DNA of 26,682 nt from CAWACC01 sp964390695 (GTDB taxonomy: Bacteria > Chlamydiota > Chlamydiia > Chlamydiales > Parachlamydiaceae), in contig CAYMKI010000028.1 of assembly GCA_964390695.1 (NCBI GenBank), positions 1 through 26,682 of the forward strand. Direction: 5' to 3'. The notes below the pieces were generated by a model. The model did no database searches and was not told the origin of the DNA. It worked only from the letters and a program-made list of their open reading frames with translations. Each line of letters starts with the position of its first letter. Positions within the stretch are counted from its first letter, which is position 1. Below are positions 5,921 to 15,239 of the stretch, one piece after another. The translations under genes and the position numbers were made by a program.

Positions 5921-8107
5921 ATGTCAGAAAGACCTGCTACTATCACTCTTATACACTTCATTATTCTATTGTTCATAGGCTTGTTGCCATATAAAAATAT
6001 TTGCTTTTCAGCTGAAGCTGAGAGCTCCGAGGCCTTATTCGCCGAGGGAGTTACGGTGAATTTGAGGGAACCGGAATTTAGCGAAGGCGTGCTAAAAACG
6101 GATAAAGGGGGAGTTATCACTGCCCCTAACCTGCGCCTACAAGCTAGACAAATTCTCTATACCCGCAACATTCAAGATGGCAAGCCTATCTTCACTATAG
6201 AAGCTCAAGGGGATCTTTTGATCGAGTTTGGCGAGTATCTATTTGTGGGAGATAAATTAGAGTATGATTTTCAAAGCAAGGCCGGCATTATATACAATGG
6301 ACGTTCGGGACTGGAGCCTTGGTTTTTTGGTGGACGCGTGATCTATCTCGAACCTGATGGGTCCTATCGCTTTGAAGAGGCCTTTATCACCACATCAGAA
6401 AATTATAAGATGGACTGGCAGATTGCTGCAGAAGAAGCCTCGCTGAACAAAGCCTATGACCTTAAAGCTAAAAATGTCAAATTCCGCCTGTTCCATATGC
6501 CTTTATTGTGGCTGCCTTCCTTTAAGACCAATCTGCATACCATATTAGATGCGCCCATACGCTATAGTTTCCGCTGGGGTGGAAGACAAGGTCCTAGAGG
6601 CTCTTTACTTTATGAATTCTTGTCTAGAGAAAGATTTAAAGCCTTTTTGCGTTTTGATTTGCGGCTTAACAGAGGCTTAGGCTGTGGCTTAGAAACGTAT
6701 TACCTTTCGAAAGACCATTTGGAGAGCCTGGAAACTATCAACTACATCGCCCAAGATTCGGCTATCATCCATCCTCATGAGCAAATGCGCTACCGCTATC
6801 AAGGAGTATATAATAAGAATTGGGAGGAACGCCAGCTCATCACCAGTCTGACCTGGGATAAATTGAGCGATAGCGAGATGGCCACCGATTATAAAGACAA
6901 AGGCTTAGAGCTAGATACCGCCGGCAGGACGCAATTGCATGTTAGGCACGATGAAAATATAGCCATCAGCAATTTTTATGCACGTGTCCGGGTTAACTCC
7001 TTTCAGACCATTAAGCAAGAGCTACCAAGCTTCGAGACGCATTTTAGACCTGTCAACTTGTTCAATTCGGGCATCATTTCCGATTCGCGTTTTAGAGCTG
7101 CTTTTTTAGATTTCAAATATGCGAACCACCTGATCGATGTGCACAATTATCAATCATCGCGTGTGGAAATAGCGCAAAAATTTTATCGCCATTTTCAAAT
7201 TTCTATATTAAATGTCATTCCCGAAATTGGAGGAAATGTTATTTTTTATAATAGCAGTCCTCAACATAAGGCCCGTTGGCTGGGCTTCTGGCATTTGGGC
7301 TGTGAAGTTAATTCTCGTTGGCACCGTTACTATGACTGTCATAAACATGTGATGCTGCCTTATGTCCACTATGACTTTATCAGTTATCCTTCAACCTCAC
7401 CGCACGATCATTATATCTTTGATATACAGGACGGATGGTATCATTTAAACATGTTGACCTTTGGTATGCAGCATAATATATATCGCAAGCCGTGCCAGGA
7501 GATAGTGTCTAAATTTTTACACGCCGATATCTATGCCAGGGCCTTTTTTAATACGCATTCCATTCCCCAATTTATTCCCAAAATTTACGCTGCATTCAAA
7601 TTCAATACTTTTTCTTTCCTGCATCATTCCATCGATACGGCTTGGGACTTAGAAGAGCATCGTTTAGACCATATGAATGTGCGCGTCGGTTGGACGCTTT
7701 CGCAGAATGCGGCTATAGCTGCCGAATACAGGCATAGAGACGCTTATGACTGGAGAAAGGCCGATCATACCAACTTCATCTTAGACTCCTACCGATCCAT
7801 CGAGGAACTACGCCACTCGCAACTTTCCGATAGGCGCGATACGCTTTTATTGCATTTTTACTACCGCCTGAGTCCGCGATGGGCGGTTGAATTTGAATCA
7901 CGCCATGGATGGAACCGCATGCATGAACCCAACTATACGGAATTTGAAGTCGACCTGTTGGCAACACTGCAATCGGCTTGCCATCTGCGCTTGTCTTATC
8001 GATATCGCGAGGAAGAAAAATTTCGAATGGCGATTAATTTTAATGTAGGCTTATCAAAACCTGACCGGAATGATTATAATAACATCATCCCTTGTCTAGA
8101 ATTTTAA
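5921..8107 (+). CDS. lptD: LptD-like outer-membrane LPS transport protein
   Basis: 728 residues from ATG 5921. The frame could also open at a TTG (5867), but that codon lies within the hairpin, while 5921 starts directly with a charged n-region and a hydrophobic signal segment (ITLIHFIILLFIGLLP). LptD forms the beta-barrel gate that, with LptE, inserts LPS into the outer leaflet. Residues ~40-170 show the OstA/LptA-like beta-jellyroll pattern (APNLRLQARQILYTR, GDKLEYDFQSKAGII). Next comes the LptD hallmark: YKMDWQIAAEEASLN, then a stretch ending MPLLWLPSFK. The remainder is a long alternation of short beta strands and loops rich in R, Y, W and H, as in the LptD barrel. No paired Cys at the E. 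coli positions are obvious. Lies at the end of the maf-HEAT block. Confidence 0.8.
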   Translation: MSERPATITLIHFIILLFIGLLPYKNICFSAEAESSEALFAEGVTVNLREPEFSEGVLKTDKGGVITAPNLRLQARQILYTRNIQDGKPIFTIEAQGDLLIEFGEYLFVGDKLEYDFQSKAGIIYNGRSGLEPWFFGGRVIYLEPDGSYRFEEAFITTSENYKMDWQIAAEEASLNKAYDLKAKNVKFRLFHMPLLWLPSFKTNLHTILDAPIRYSFRWGGRQGPRGSLLYEFLSRERFKAFLRFDLRLNRGLGCGLETYYLSKDHLESLETINYIAQDSAIIHPHEQMRYRYQGVYNKNWEERQLITSLTWDKLSDSEMATDYKDKGLELDTAGRTQLHVRHDENIAISNFYARVRVNSFQTIKQELPSFETHFRPVNLFNSGIISDSRFRAAFLDFKYANHLIDVHNYQSSRVEIAQKFYRHFQISILNVIPEIGGNVIFYNSSPQHKARWLGFWHLGCEVNSRWHRYYDCHKHVMLPYVHYDFISYPSTSPHDHYIFDIQDGWYHLNMLTFGMQHNIYRKPCQEIVSKFLHADIYARAFFNTHSIPQFIPKIYAAFKFNTFSFLHHSIDTAWDLEEHRLDHMNVRVGWTLSQNAAIAAEYRHRDAYDWRKADHTNFILDSYRSIEELRHSQLSDRRDTLLLHFYYRLSPRWAVEFESRHGWNRMHEPNYTEFEVDLLATLQSACHLRLSYRYREEEKFRMAINFNVGLSKPDRNDYNNIIPCLEF

Positions 8108-8174
8108 TAGAATGTTACAATGTTAAAATCTCGACTTTGAGATGTTTAATGAATGCAATTATTTTGGATGTGCT

Positions 8175-9554
8175 ATGAGATTATTAATTGTAGGTGTCGG
8201 ATACGTAGGTTTGGTTACCGGAGCTTGTTTTGCTGAAATGGGACACCATGTGGTTTGTCTGGATGTGAATAAAGAGAAGATCGACAAGTTAAAACAAGGT
8301 CACATTCCCATCTATGAGCCGGGCCTAGAAGAAATCGTTCAAAGAAATATCAAGGCAAATCGCCTGGTATTTACTACAGAATATTCTGATGCGGTTTCAA
8401 CAGCATCGGTCTGTTTTATTACAGTGGATACTCCTTCCTCGGAAGATGGACATGCTGATTTAAGCTATGTCTTTCGTGCCGCCACCTCTATTGCGGAGCA
8501 TATGGAAAATGAGAAGCTGATCGTCATAAAGTCCACCGTACCAGTTGGAACATCTCAAGAGGTTTCTCGGCTTATAAAACAGCGCCTGATCGAAAGCAAC
8601 CGCTCGATCTCATTTGCGTTAGTCTCCAATCCGGAATTTTTAAAAGAAGGCAATGCGGTCAATGATTTCATGAAGCCCGATCGTGTCATTATCGGGGTGG
8701 ATTCCTCTATGGCCGCCGATACGATGAAAGAAATTTATTCTCCTTTTATGTTAAGCCATGAAAGGCTGATCATCATGGACATAGCTTCGGCTGAAATGAC
8801 CAAATATGCCTCAAATGCCATGTTAGCAACACGTATTTCTTTCATGAACGAATTGGCTGGACTTTGCGAGTTGACCGGAGCTGATATCAACAAAGTGAGA
8901 AAAGGCATGGGATCTGACAAAAGGATCGGTTACCATTTTCTCTACGCCGGTCCTGGATTTGGCGGATCTTGCTTTCCCAAAGACCTCAAAGCTCTAAAGT
9001 ATCAGGCTGAAAAATTACATTATCCTTTGTCCATTATTTCAGCGGTCGAACATGTGAATTTTAAACAGAAGCAGGTGCTGGGAAATAAGCTTACACGTTA
9101 TTTTGCGCAGCAAGATGGCCTTGCCAACAAGACCATCGGCATACTAGGCTTGGCTTTTAAGCCGGATACCGATGATATGCGCGAGGCGGCATCACTGGTG
9201 TTGATAGAATACCTTGTGTCGCAAGGCTGTCATCTCAGGCTGTACGATCCTATAGCGATGCCTAATGCTAAAAAAATACTTGGCCATCGCTCTCAAATTC
9301 ATTGGAGCCAAGACGAGTTTGATGCAGCGAATGGGGCCGATGCCATAGTGTTTGTGACAGAATGGAAACAGTTCCGTTTTCTCGACTTTGATCAACTGCG
9401 CTCACTGATGCGAGGAAGAGTTATCTTCGATGGACGCAATCAATATAACCCGGCAGAATTGGCTAAAAAGGGATTTGACTATATTGGTATAGGCCACGCA
9501 CCTTTCAGTGCAATGGAAGAAGCTGTTGGAGCAGATAAACTACCATGGAATTAA
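8175..9554 (+). CDS. ugd: UDP-glucose 6-dehydrogenase
   Basis: 459 residues from ATG 8175; an in-frame ATG at 8142 would add 11 residues of no family similarity before the Rossmann strand. The enzyme oxidises UDP-glucose twice with NAD+ to UDP-glucuronate in the cytoplasm. Seen: the dinucleotide motif GVGYVGLVTG at residues 7-16; FITVDTPSSEDG; KSTVPVGTS; the NPEFLKEGNAVNDFMKPDR segment; and the active-site GFGGSCFPKD with catalytic Cys266. Length is normal. Its last four codons overlap ispA by 10 bp. UDP-glucuronate feeds LPS or capsule-type sugars; the sugar transferase at 12240 is a possible downstream user. This enzyme is not part of the reduced Chlamydiaceae gene set as I remember it. Confidence 0.95.
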   Translation: MRLLIVGVGYVGLVTGACFAEMGHHVVCLDVNKEKIDKLKQGHIPIYEPGLEEIVQRNIKANRLVFTTEYSDAVSTASVCFITVDTPSSEDGHADLSYVFRAATSIAEHMENEKLIVIKSTVPVGTSQEVSRLIKQRLIESNRSISFALVSNPEFLKEGNAVNDFMKPDRVIIGVDSSMAADTMKEIYSPFMLSHERLIIMDIASAEMTKYASNAMLATRISFMNELAGLCELTGADINKVRKGMGSDKRIGYHFLYAGPGFGGSCFPKDLKALKYQAEKLHYPLSIISAVEHVNFKQKQVLGNKLTRYFAQQDGLANKTIGILGLAFKPDTDDMREAASLVLIEYLVSQGCHLRLYDPIAMPNAKKILGHRSQIHWSQDEFDAANGADAIVFVTEWKQFRFLDFDQLRSLMRGRVIFDGRNQYNPAELAKKGFDYIGIGHAPFSAMEEAVGADKLPWN

Positions 9555-10456
9555 ATTTTTTTTTAGATCATCAACGTGGCTTGATTGAAAAACAACTTGA
9601 TGCTTTAGTACCACAAACCTCAGCTCCTTTCTTTCATTTGTTAGAAGCTGCGCGCTATTCTACACTAGGAAAAGGGAAGAGAATCCGCCCTTTGTTTGCT
9701 CTAATTGTATGCCAAGCTTTTGGGGGCGATGAGCTGAGTGCTTTAATTCCGGCTTGCGCCATAGAGCTTATCCACACCTATTCAATGATTCACGATGATT
9801 TGCCTTGTATGGACAACGATGATTTCAGACGAGGTATGCCTACATTACACAAAGCTTACAATGAACCTTTAGCACTTTTAGCTGGTGATTATCTGCTGAC
9901 TAGAGCCTTTGAGGTAATATCTTCAGCAGAAGGGGTAACAGACCAGCAAAAAGTCAAGCTGATCCATGTCTTAGCTCAACGATCCGGAGCGCAAGGTATG
10001 ATTGGAGGTCAGGTGATGGATATAGAGAGCTCCCTTAAATCTATTGATTTAGAGTCTTTACAGCTTTTGCATCGACTTAAAACCGGAGCCTTGTTATCCG
10101 CAGCCATTGAGTTTGGGGGCATTCTGGGTGAGGCTAATCATTCTCAAATACAAATACTTCAACATTTTGGACAGGAAATAGGGCTGGCTTTTCAGATTCA
10201 CGATGATATTCTCGATGTTACTCATAGTGATCTTAAACATGGTAAATCCACTGGATCTGATGTTTTAAACCACAAAACAACCTTTGCTACTTTGTTGGGA
10301 ATCGATAAATCAAGAGAAGTAGCTCACTCATTACTAACTTCAGCATTAGATAAGTTAAAGTCTCTAACTGTAGATACCTCTATGCTGGAAGAATTCACAA
10401 AAAATATCTTAGCCAAAAAAGATTGCGACTATTCATCATCTTCCCACAAAACATAA
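9545..10456 (+). CDS. ispA: Short-chain (C15/C20) prenyl diphosphate synthase
   Basis: 303 residues, typical for the bacterial FPP/GGPP synthase group. It condenses isopentenyl diphosphate with DMAPP/GPP/FPP to give the precursor for undecaprenyl phosphate, quinones and other isoprenoids. Seen: GKGKRIRP (IPP-binding Lys/Arg), the first Asp-rich motif DDLPCMDND of the bacterial DDxxxxD type with following RRG, the GGQxMD motif, and the second Asp-rich motif DDILD with K at HGKSTGSD. Whether it makes FPP or GGPP cannot be decided by eye: residues before the first motif are TYSMIHDD. Start ATG 9545 lies inside ugd (10-bp overlap), so the two should be co-translated. The tail DYSSSSHKT is polar and probably unstructured. 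A repeat island follows immediately. Confidence 0.9.
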   Translation: MELNFFLDHQRGLIEKQLDALVPQTSAPFFHLLEAARYSTLGKGKRIRPLFALIVCQAFGGDELSALIPACAIELIHTYSMIHDDLPCMDNDDFRRGMPTLHKAYNEPLALLAGDYLLTRAFEVISSAEGVTDQQKVKLIHVLAQRSGAQGMIGGQVMDIESSLKSIDLESLQLLHRLKTGALLSAAIEFGGILGEANHSQIQILQHFGQEIGLAFQIHDDILDVTHSDLKHGKSTGSDVLNHKTTFATLLGIDKSREVAHSLLTSALDKLKSLTVDTSMLEEFTKNILAKKDCDYSSSSHKT

Positions 10457-10461
10457 AAAGA

Positions 10462-10991
<530 letters not shown>

Positions 10992-10998
10992 TTAATGT

Positions 10999-11028
10999 GA
11001 GCTTGGATTTAGGGGGCTAGTTGGGTTT
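10999..11028 (-). repeat. Dispersed motif with CCCCCTAAATC, copy 2
   Basis: Read on the minus strand: AAACCCAACTAGCCCCCTAAATCCAAGCTC. This is abbreviated here to its core, which corresponds to the copies at 5797 and 13446. It sits between the repeat island and the terminator of the barrel gene. Confidence 0.5.
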
Positions 11029-11035
11029 AAAACCA

Positions 11036-11061
11036 AAAGAGCACCCATAAGAGTGCTCTTT
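11036..11061 (-). terminator. Terminator of the barrel gene at 11108
   Basis: AAAGAGCAC and GTGCTCTTT form a perfect 9-bp stem around an 8-nt loop. On the minus strand TTTTGGTTTT follows. It begins 46 bp after the stop of the minus-strand gene. Confidence 0.8.
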
Positions 11062-11107
11062 AACAATAAACTTCAAGATTAACAGATGGGATTAACCCAC
11101 CGAAGCG

Positions 11108-12028
11108 TTAGAAAATGTATCCAATATCCATAGCTACACCAATCGATCTCCAAGAGAGGTGGTCGCCATGCTGATGAGAATAAAAACGCTTGTAAGTCAC
11201 ATAGCCATCTGCATACCAGTTGCAGTTGAATGCATAGGTAGAACCTACTTTTAAACTTACGCCATTAGCATGCTTTGTTCTTTCATAGCAGTCGAAATCA
11301 TCAAAGCCTACATTAGAGTTACGCTCTCTACGAGCACGTGTTCCAAAGTGATATTGGAATTCTCCATATACATTCCAGCAATCTTGATGGCAGAAAGCTA
11401 AATCAAGACCGATCCATGGACCCCAGAATGTGCTGCGATATTTACTGTGATTTCTGCAATCTTCTGGATAAAGAGGCACACATTCGCTTGCGCATTCGCC
11501 AAGTTCATCAGAAATTGTTTCATGATTCTTTTGACGGAGGCGCTGAGTGTCATATGCAAAACCGAGGGTAGGAATAATTTGCAAATCTGGGCACCAGCAT
11601 TGTTGTAAGGGATAACCTATAGCGATATTGAAATCAGCAACATAGTTTTTCTTGATATCGTTGTAGGTAGTAGCAGATACAACAGGCGTTGCACATGCAT
11701 CGCAATCTGCTTCTGCGGCATAAAATTGATCGGATTCTCTTACGGTTCCGTCGAGGACCCATCCATATTGGCCATCTACACGATAGTAAACACAATCACC
11801 ACAAACACCTTTTAATTTAGCTTGAATAGTGAATATTTCTATATCTCTAAAATTGAGATGTGAGATGTCGTATTCAGAAAAATCTTCCGGATCTTTGATT
11901 CTCCAGTTAATGTCGTCAGAACGATAACCAATGCCAAATTGTACACTGGTACTAGCATCAACCTTGCTTGTGGTGGCAAGTGTTGTGGTAAAAGCTAAGG
12001 CAAATATTGCACTTAAAAATCTATTCAT
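11108..12028 (-). CDS. Cysteine-rich putative outer-membrane beta-barrel protein
   Basis: 306 residues. A cleavable signal peptide is clear (MNRFLSAIFALAFTTTLA, cleavage near DAS). The mature part alternates short amphipathic strands with loops and ends in GYIF, an aromatic last residue typical of barrels inserted by BamA. By my count 13 Cys are present, mostly in pairs: CGDC, CDAC, CWC, CASEC, CHQDC. AGGTG lies 6 bases before ATG. It resembles the species-specific Cys-rich barrel families of amoeba-associated chlamydiae (the Pom-type porins of Protochlamydia) in size and pattern, but I cannot name a family. A porin or structural role in the disulfide-linked envelope is inferred. It is a single transcript with its own terminator at 11036. 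Confidence 0.75.
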   Translation of the reverse strand: MNRFLSAIFALAFTTTLATTSKVDASTSVQFGIGYRSDDINWRIKDPEDFSEYDISHLNFRDIEIFTIQAKLKGVCGDCVYYRVDGQYGWVLDGTVRESDQFYAAEADCDACATPVVSATTYNDIKKNYVADFNIAIGYPLQQCWCPDLQIIPTLGFAYDTQRLRQKNHETISDELGECASECVPLYPEDCRNHSKYRSTFWGPWIGLDLAFCHQDCWNVYGEFQYHFGTRARRERNSNVGFDDFDCYERTKHANGVSLKVGSTYAFNCNWYADGYVTYKRFYSHQHGDHLSWRSIGVAMDIGYIF

Positions 12029-12062
12029 ATCACCTCATGGATTTATAAGGGTTATGCACTCA

Positions 12063-12091
12063 CCTTAATTTCTAGTCGCATATAGTGTCAA
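12063..12091 (-). promoter_or_regulatory. Possible promoter of the barrel gene at 11108
   Basis: On the minus strand a perfect TTGACA (12086-12091) is followed after 17 bp by TTAAGG, a poor -10. It lies about 35 bp before the start codon. The -35 is the only strong part. Confidence 0.35.
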
Positions 12092-12143
12092 CCCTTTTTT
12101 AACAAAAAATTAAAAATGTGTTTTTTTCTTGCGCTTCTTAAGC

Positions 12144-12162
12144 AAAACTTATTATAAGTTTT
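12144..12162 (+). promoter_or_regulatory. AT-rich hairpin upstream of the sugar transferase
   Basis: AAAACTTA and TAAGTTTT pair perfectly around TTA in the divergent space between two genes. It may be an operator or a leader structure; there is no other support. Confidence 0.3.
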
Positions 12163-12239
12163 CTTAAAGATTTTAACCCCCATGCCCATCTTAATATAGC
12201 TAAAGATGACATTAATGAAAAAAAACAGGAATGAATATC

Positions 12240-12926
12240 ATGCACGAGATTTACTCCCCAAATTCTACAGAATCCGAACTATTTCTTGAAAATTCCTTTG
12301 CAAGTCATATAAAACCAGTTCCGCTTAAAAGATTCTTAGATGTTCTCCTCAGCCTGACAGGTCTGATTGCTTTATCACCCTTGCTGCTTTTGATTGCATT
12401 GTTGATAAAATGCTCTTCTAAGGGAATGGTCATTTATAGCCAAAAACGCGTTGGCAAGGGAGGTGTAGTCTTCAACTGTTACAAATTTAGAACCATGCAC
12501 ACTAATGCAGATGAACAACTCAAAATCCTTCTAGAAAAGCATCCAGATATCCTCCAAGAGTGGTCTAAGAATAGAAAATTAAAAAAAGATCCGAGGATAA
12601 CCAAAATGGGTCAGATACTTCGCAGAACATCTTTGGATGAGCTACCTCAGTTATGGAATGTGCTAAAAGGAGATTTAAGCCTTGTGGGACCGAGGCCTGT
12701 CATCCAGGCTGAGCTGCTTGCATTCTACAAATCCAAAACAGCAAAAATTCTTTCCGTCAGACCCGGTTTGACTGGTTTATGGCAAGTTTCTGGTCGCAAT
12801 AATTTGAAGTATGAAGACCGTGTTTTACTCGATGAAAAATATGTGGACGAGCAATCATTGTTATTAGATTTACAAATTTTATTGAAAACCGTGCCTGTTA
12901 TTCTATGTGGCCATGGAGCTTACTAA
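12240..12926 (+). CDS. Undecaprenyl-phosphate sugar phosphotransferase (WbaP/RfbP class)
   Basis: 228 residues from ATG 12240. The ATG at 12231 abuts the AGGA at 12227-12230 and leaves no spacing, while 12240 gives 9 bases. The enzyme transfers a sugar-1-phosphate from a nucleotide sugar to undecaprenyl phosphate, the first lipid-linked step of capsule, O-antigen or glycan synthesis. Seen: KRFLDVLLSLTGL then one membrane segment (residues ~35-60), QKRVGKGGVVFNCYKFRTM, DPRITKMGQILRRTSLDELP, LWNVLKGDLSLVGPRP, and RPGLTGLWQVSGRNN. This is the compact C-terminal catalytic form lacking the N-terminal four-helix domain of full-length WbaP. No glycosyltransferases lie next to it. Its end overlaps the following membrane-protein gene. 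The sugar it uses cannot be told from sequence. Confidence 0.9.
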   Translation: MHEIYSPNSTESELFLENSFASHIKPVPLKRFLDVLLSLTGLIALSPLLLLIALLIKCSSKGMVIYSQKRVGKGGVVFNCYKFRTMHTNADEQLKILLEKHPDILQEWSKNRKLKKDPRITKMGQILRRTSLDELPQLWNVLKGDLSLVGPRPVIQAELLAFYKSKTAKILSVRPGLTGLWQVSGRNNLKYEDRVLLDEKYVDEQSLLLDLQILLKTVPVILCGHGAY

Positions 12927-13419
12927 GCAAAGCCTTAAATTATTATTTCTATGTAGTTTGCTTTTAACTTTATTTGGACCTATTCTTTGGCCATCTGTAC
13001 AGGTGGCTTTTTTTGTTCCTTTTATAGTGATAGCCTACTATCAAAAACCTTATTTAACAAGCCTGTGGATATCATTACTTTGCGGGGTGATTCTAGATGT
13101 ATTGTTTCCGTCCAATAGAATGGGATTATGGTGTATGTCGTATACATTGACTACGATGATGCTTTTCAAATACCGAATGCATTTTTTTGGAGATAGGCAA
13201 AGTACTTTGCCTATCATGACTTTTTTGTTTTCATTAGTGTCGACGGGATTTTATTGTGGAGTCAGTTATTTTTTTGATAAAAACATGGGGATGTCATTTC
13301 TGGCAATGACAAAAGAACTTCTATTAATCCCTTTTGAAAATGCTGTGTATGCCTATTTAATGATTTTACTGCCCGTCAGCGTAGTTAAAAGGATTAAATC
13401 AAGAAAAACCAATTCTTGA
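12913..13419 (+). CDS. Small polytopic membrane protein, MreD-like
   Basis: 168 residues from ATG 12913 (a GTG at 12907 would add two). Four to five hydrophobic segments are visible: roughly residues 9-33, 36-60, 70-85, 100-120 and 135-158, ending in a basic tail VVKRIKSRKTNS. Size, topology and the stretch SLLCGVILDVLFPSNRMGLW, where an acidic residue lies in a membrane segment followed by GLW, recall MreD of the rod-shape complex, but the match is weak. It overlaps the sugar transferase by 14 bp, so the two are expected to be co-translated. An alternative is a polysaccharide or lipid-linked sugar membrane factor. No MreB or MreC gene is in the window. Confidence 0.6.
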   Translation: MELTKQSLKLLFLCSLLLTLFGPILWPSVQVAFFVPFIVIAYYQKPYLTSLWISLLCGVILDVLFPSNRMGLWCMSYTLTTMMLFKYRMHFFGDRQSTLPIMTFLFSLVSTGFYCGVSYFFDKNMGMSFLAMTKELLLIPFENAVYAYLMILLPVSVVKRIKSRKTNS

Positions 13420-13445
13420 GTTTAATGCCAACTTACCCCCTACAT

Positions 13446-13495
13446 CTTAGCTTACAGCGTGATTTAGGGGGGGGACTTGGGTTTTCATTATGGCT
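13446..13495 (-). repeat. Dispersed motif with CCCCTAAATCACGCT, copy 3
   Basis: On the minus strand: AAAACCCAAG, a run of nine C, TAAATCACGCT, then TAAGCTAAG. It shares its core exactly with 5811-5825 and lies between two convergent genes. Confidence 0.6.
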
Positions 13496-13502
13496 ATTCA
13501 CC

Positions 13503-13556
13503 ATCCAACAGACTCTAATGGCGCGCTTTATATTGAGCGATTAGAGTGTGTTGGAT
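13503..13556. terminator. Long hairpin between convergent genes
   Basis: ATCCAACA/TGTTGGAT and ACTCTAAT/ATTAGAGT form the stem, with one mismatch between them, and a short CGC/GCG extends it. The total is close to 20 bp. There is no T-run on either side, so termination would be imperfect. The position between the stops at 13419 (plus) and 13568 (minus) suggests a shared barrier or 3' stabiliser. Confidence 0.55.
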
Positions 13557-13567
13557 TAGAATAATGC

Positions 13568-14242
13568 CTAATCTTCGTCTGAATTGGAATCGTTTGACTC
13601 AGTTTTATCTTCTTTAGACTTTTCTGAGCTCGGCTTTTTTTCTTCTTGGTCATCCTCTTCGTCTGTGTCGGCTACAAAACCAGGCTTGGCTGAAGCCTTG
13701 GCTGCATCTTGAGAAGAAGGGTTCGAAGGTTGAGATTCTGTTGAAGAAGGATTTGTAGATGACTTTTCCTTTTCAAAAAGAGCTTTTTGTTTTTCCATGC
13801 ATTTTGCAAAATTTTTGGCTTTTTGCTGTTGGATATCAGCCAGCATGGATTGAATTTGTTTATCATCGGTGATGCCGTGAGTCTTTAAAACACCACTAAA
13901 AACCTCTAATATGGTTTCTCTAAAAATTCGCACCGTTTCATGACGACTTTCAGGTGTACGTTCTTTGAGGGGATTAGGGGATAATTTTGCGGCTTTTTCG
14001 TCTACTAATTTAATTACATCTTTTTCTTTAGCACTTAATTCCTTGACGATGCCATCTCTTTGGTCTTGGGGAACCTTAAAATTATTTAAAGTTTCACGCA
14101 CAAAATTTTCAGGAAAATAAGCTAATAAAACTTCCTTAGAGCAAAACTCAGTAGAATCTGCGTGGAGTTGATGAGATGCATTTACCATGGCCATTCCCAT
14201 TGTAAGAGCAAATAGTGAATTTCTAATTAATTGGGCGTACAC
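13568..14242 (-). CDS. Exported protein with acidic disordered tail, unknown function
   Basis: 224 residues. The start is GTG: AAAGGAGGA lies 4 bases upstream of it, the strongest ribosome site in this part of the window. A signal peptide (LIRNSLFALTMGMAMVNA, cleavage near HADS) is followed by a helical domain of about 120 residues, rich in K/E and with two Cys (CSKE, KCMEK). From about residue 157 the protein is a low-complexity tail of S, P, E, D and K ending SNDSNSDED. I do not recognise a family. It lies 80 bp downstream of the barrel gene in the trxB run, so it may be expressed with it. A periplasmic helper or a secreted factor would both fit; the tail suggests an interaction region. Confidence 0.65.
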   Translation of the reverse strand: MYAQLIRNSLFALTMGMAMVNASHQLHADSTEFCSKEVLLAYFPENFVRETLNNFKVPQDQRDGIVKELSAKEKDVIKLVDEKAAKLSPNPLKERTPESRHETVRIFRETILEVFSGVLKTHGITDDKQIQSMLADIQQQKAKNFAKCMEKQKALFEKEKSSTNPSSTESQPSNPSSQDAAKASAKPGFVADTDEEDDQEEKKPSSEKSKEDKTESNDSNSDED

Positions 14243-14322
14243 AAGTCCTCCTTTGATAAAACTTTATGGATATTTTTCAAATTACTGCTTTTTGTCTTTT
14301 TTTTAAACTATTTTTTGTGCGC

Positions 14323-15237
14323 TTACAATCCGAAGGGATAAGTGAAATTCACACCAAAGGTATTCACACAGCTTGGACAGTTGTGTGCATAGATCCGGTA
14401 TGTATATTCTATCCCCAAAAGGCCTCCAAATTCAAAACTATAATGATAATTTAAAGCTAGGTCTATGGAATAATGACTGATGCTGCCATAACCCTTAAAG
14501 TGTTTATCTAAATTTAGATTGTTTCTACCCAAGCCCCATAGTGAGGTTAGACTGATGTTGAAATCATGTACATCCCATCCATTGTGATTCCAGCTGAGTC
14601 CGCCTTCCAACCATGGAGATCCTTCATCGGCTATGCCTACAGCGGCCAGTCCCCAAATATGAGATACCCAAAACTGTTCACAGGAAGTTTCTTTGCCTGC
14701 AGCTATGTGAAAAACGCTCTCTAAACATCCGTGGTAAAAGCAGCTGAGATCATTTTTCGCCCATTTGACATCTTGAATTACAGTACATCCTGAAACTAGA
14801 CTAAAGGGATCTCCTAAGACATCATCCCAATTCTGATACCTTAAGGTAAAGCGCACATCGGAAAAACTCCAAGAGCGGTGCCTAGTCTCAGCAAAATTCG
14901 ACTCTAGCTCCAGGCTCCAGCGGTCATAAGCACCGCTTAAACTCATGTTTACGAATTGGTTATGGGCGGAGTATTTTTTCGTATTATTCGCCACCTTGAC
15001 TGAGGGGTAAAATTGATAGGCATAACTCACTTTGGGTTGTATCTCTAAATACCGACTATACCAGGGTGATAATTCCGTAGCTTCCATGGAGAAATATCCT
15101 AACAGGAACAGAGGAGTGAGACTTGCTACGCTTACACAAGTTCTCAACCTGTCTTTTAAATAACCCCCAAGCAGGTAACTCAAGTTTTTGGCTTGACTCG
15201 ATCGGTTGATGGATGGAGCTATGGGACTTTGGTCCAT
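14323..15237 (-). CDS. Putative outer-membrane beta-barrel protein downstream of trxB
   Basis: 304 residues from ATG 15237. AGGA lies 11 bases upstream inside the trxB end, and only two bases separate the genes. A long polar N-region (about 30 residues) precedes a hydrophobic stretch (VSVASLTPLFLLGYF); a shorter start within it is possible but has no ATG. The remainder alternates strands and turns (e.g. WSLELESNFAETRHRSW, DIALNYHYS-type strands written LALNYHYSFEFGG) with seven Cys, and the last residues FTYPFGL contain the usual aromatic pattern. This suggests a barrel or a periplasmic beta protein in the outer membrane. Co-transcription with thioredoxin reductase is the most informative feature. 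No recognised family. Confidence 0.65.
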   Translation of the reverse strand: MDQSPIAPSINRSSQAKNLSYLLGGYLKDRLRTCVSVASLTPLFLLGYFSMEATELSPWYSRYLEIQPKVSYAYQFYPSVKVANNTKKYSAHNQFVNMSLSGAYDRWSLELESNFAETRHRSWSFSDVRFTLRYQNWDDVLGDPFSLVSGCTVIQDVKWAKNDLSCFYHGCLESVFHIAAGKETSCEQFWVSHIWGLAAVGIADEGSPWLEGGLSWNHNGWDVHDFNISLTSLWGLGRNNLNLDKHFKGYGSISHYSIDLALNYHYSFEFGGLLGIEYTYRIYAHNCPSCVNTFGVNFTYPFGL

Positions 15238-15239
15238 AT

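Noticed and set aside
12178..12190. CCCCCATGCCCATC as another copy of the G-rich repeat
   Set aside because: Only two units are present and no other block of the family flanks them.
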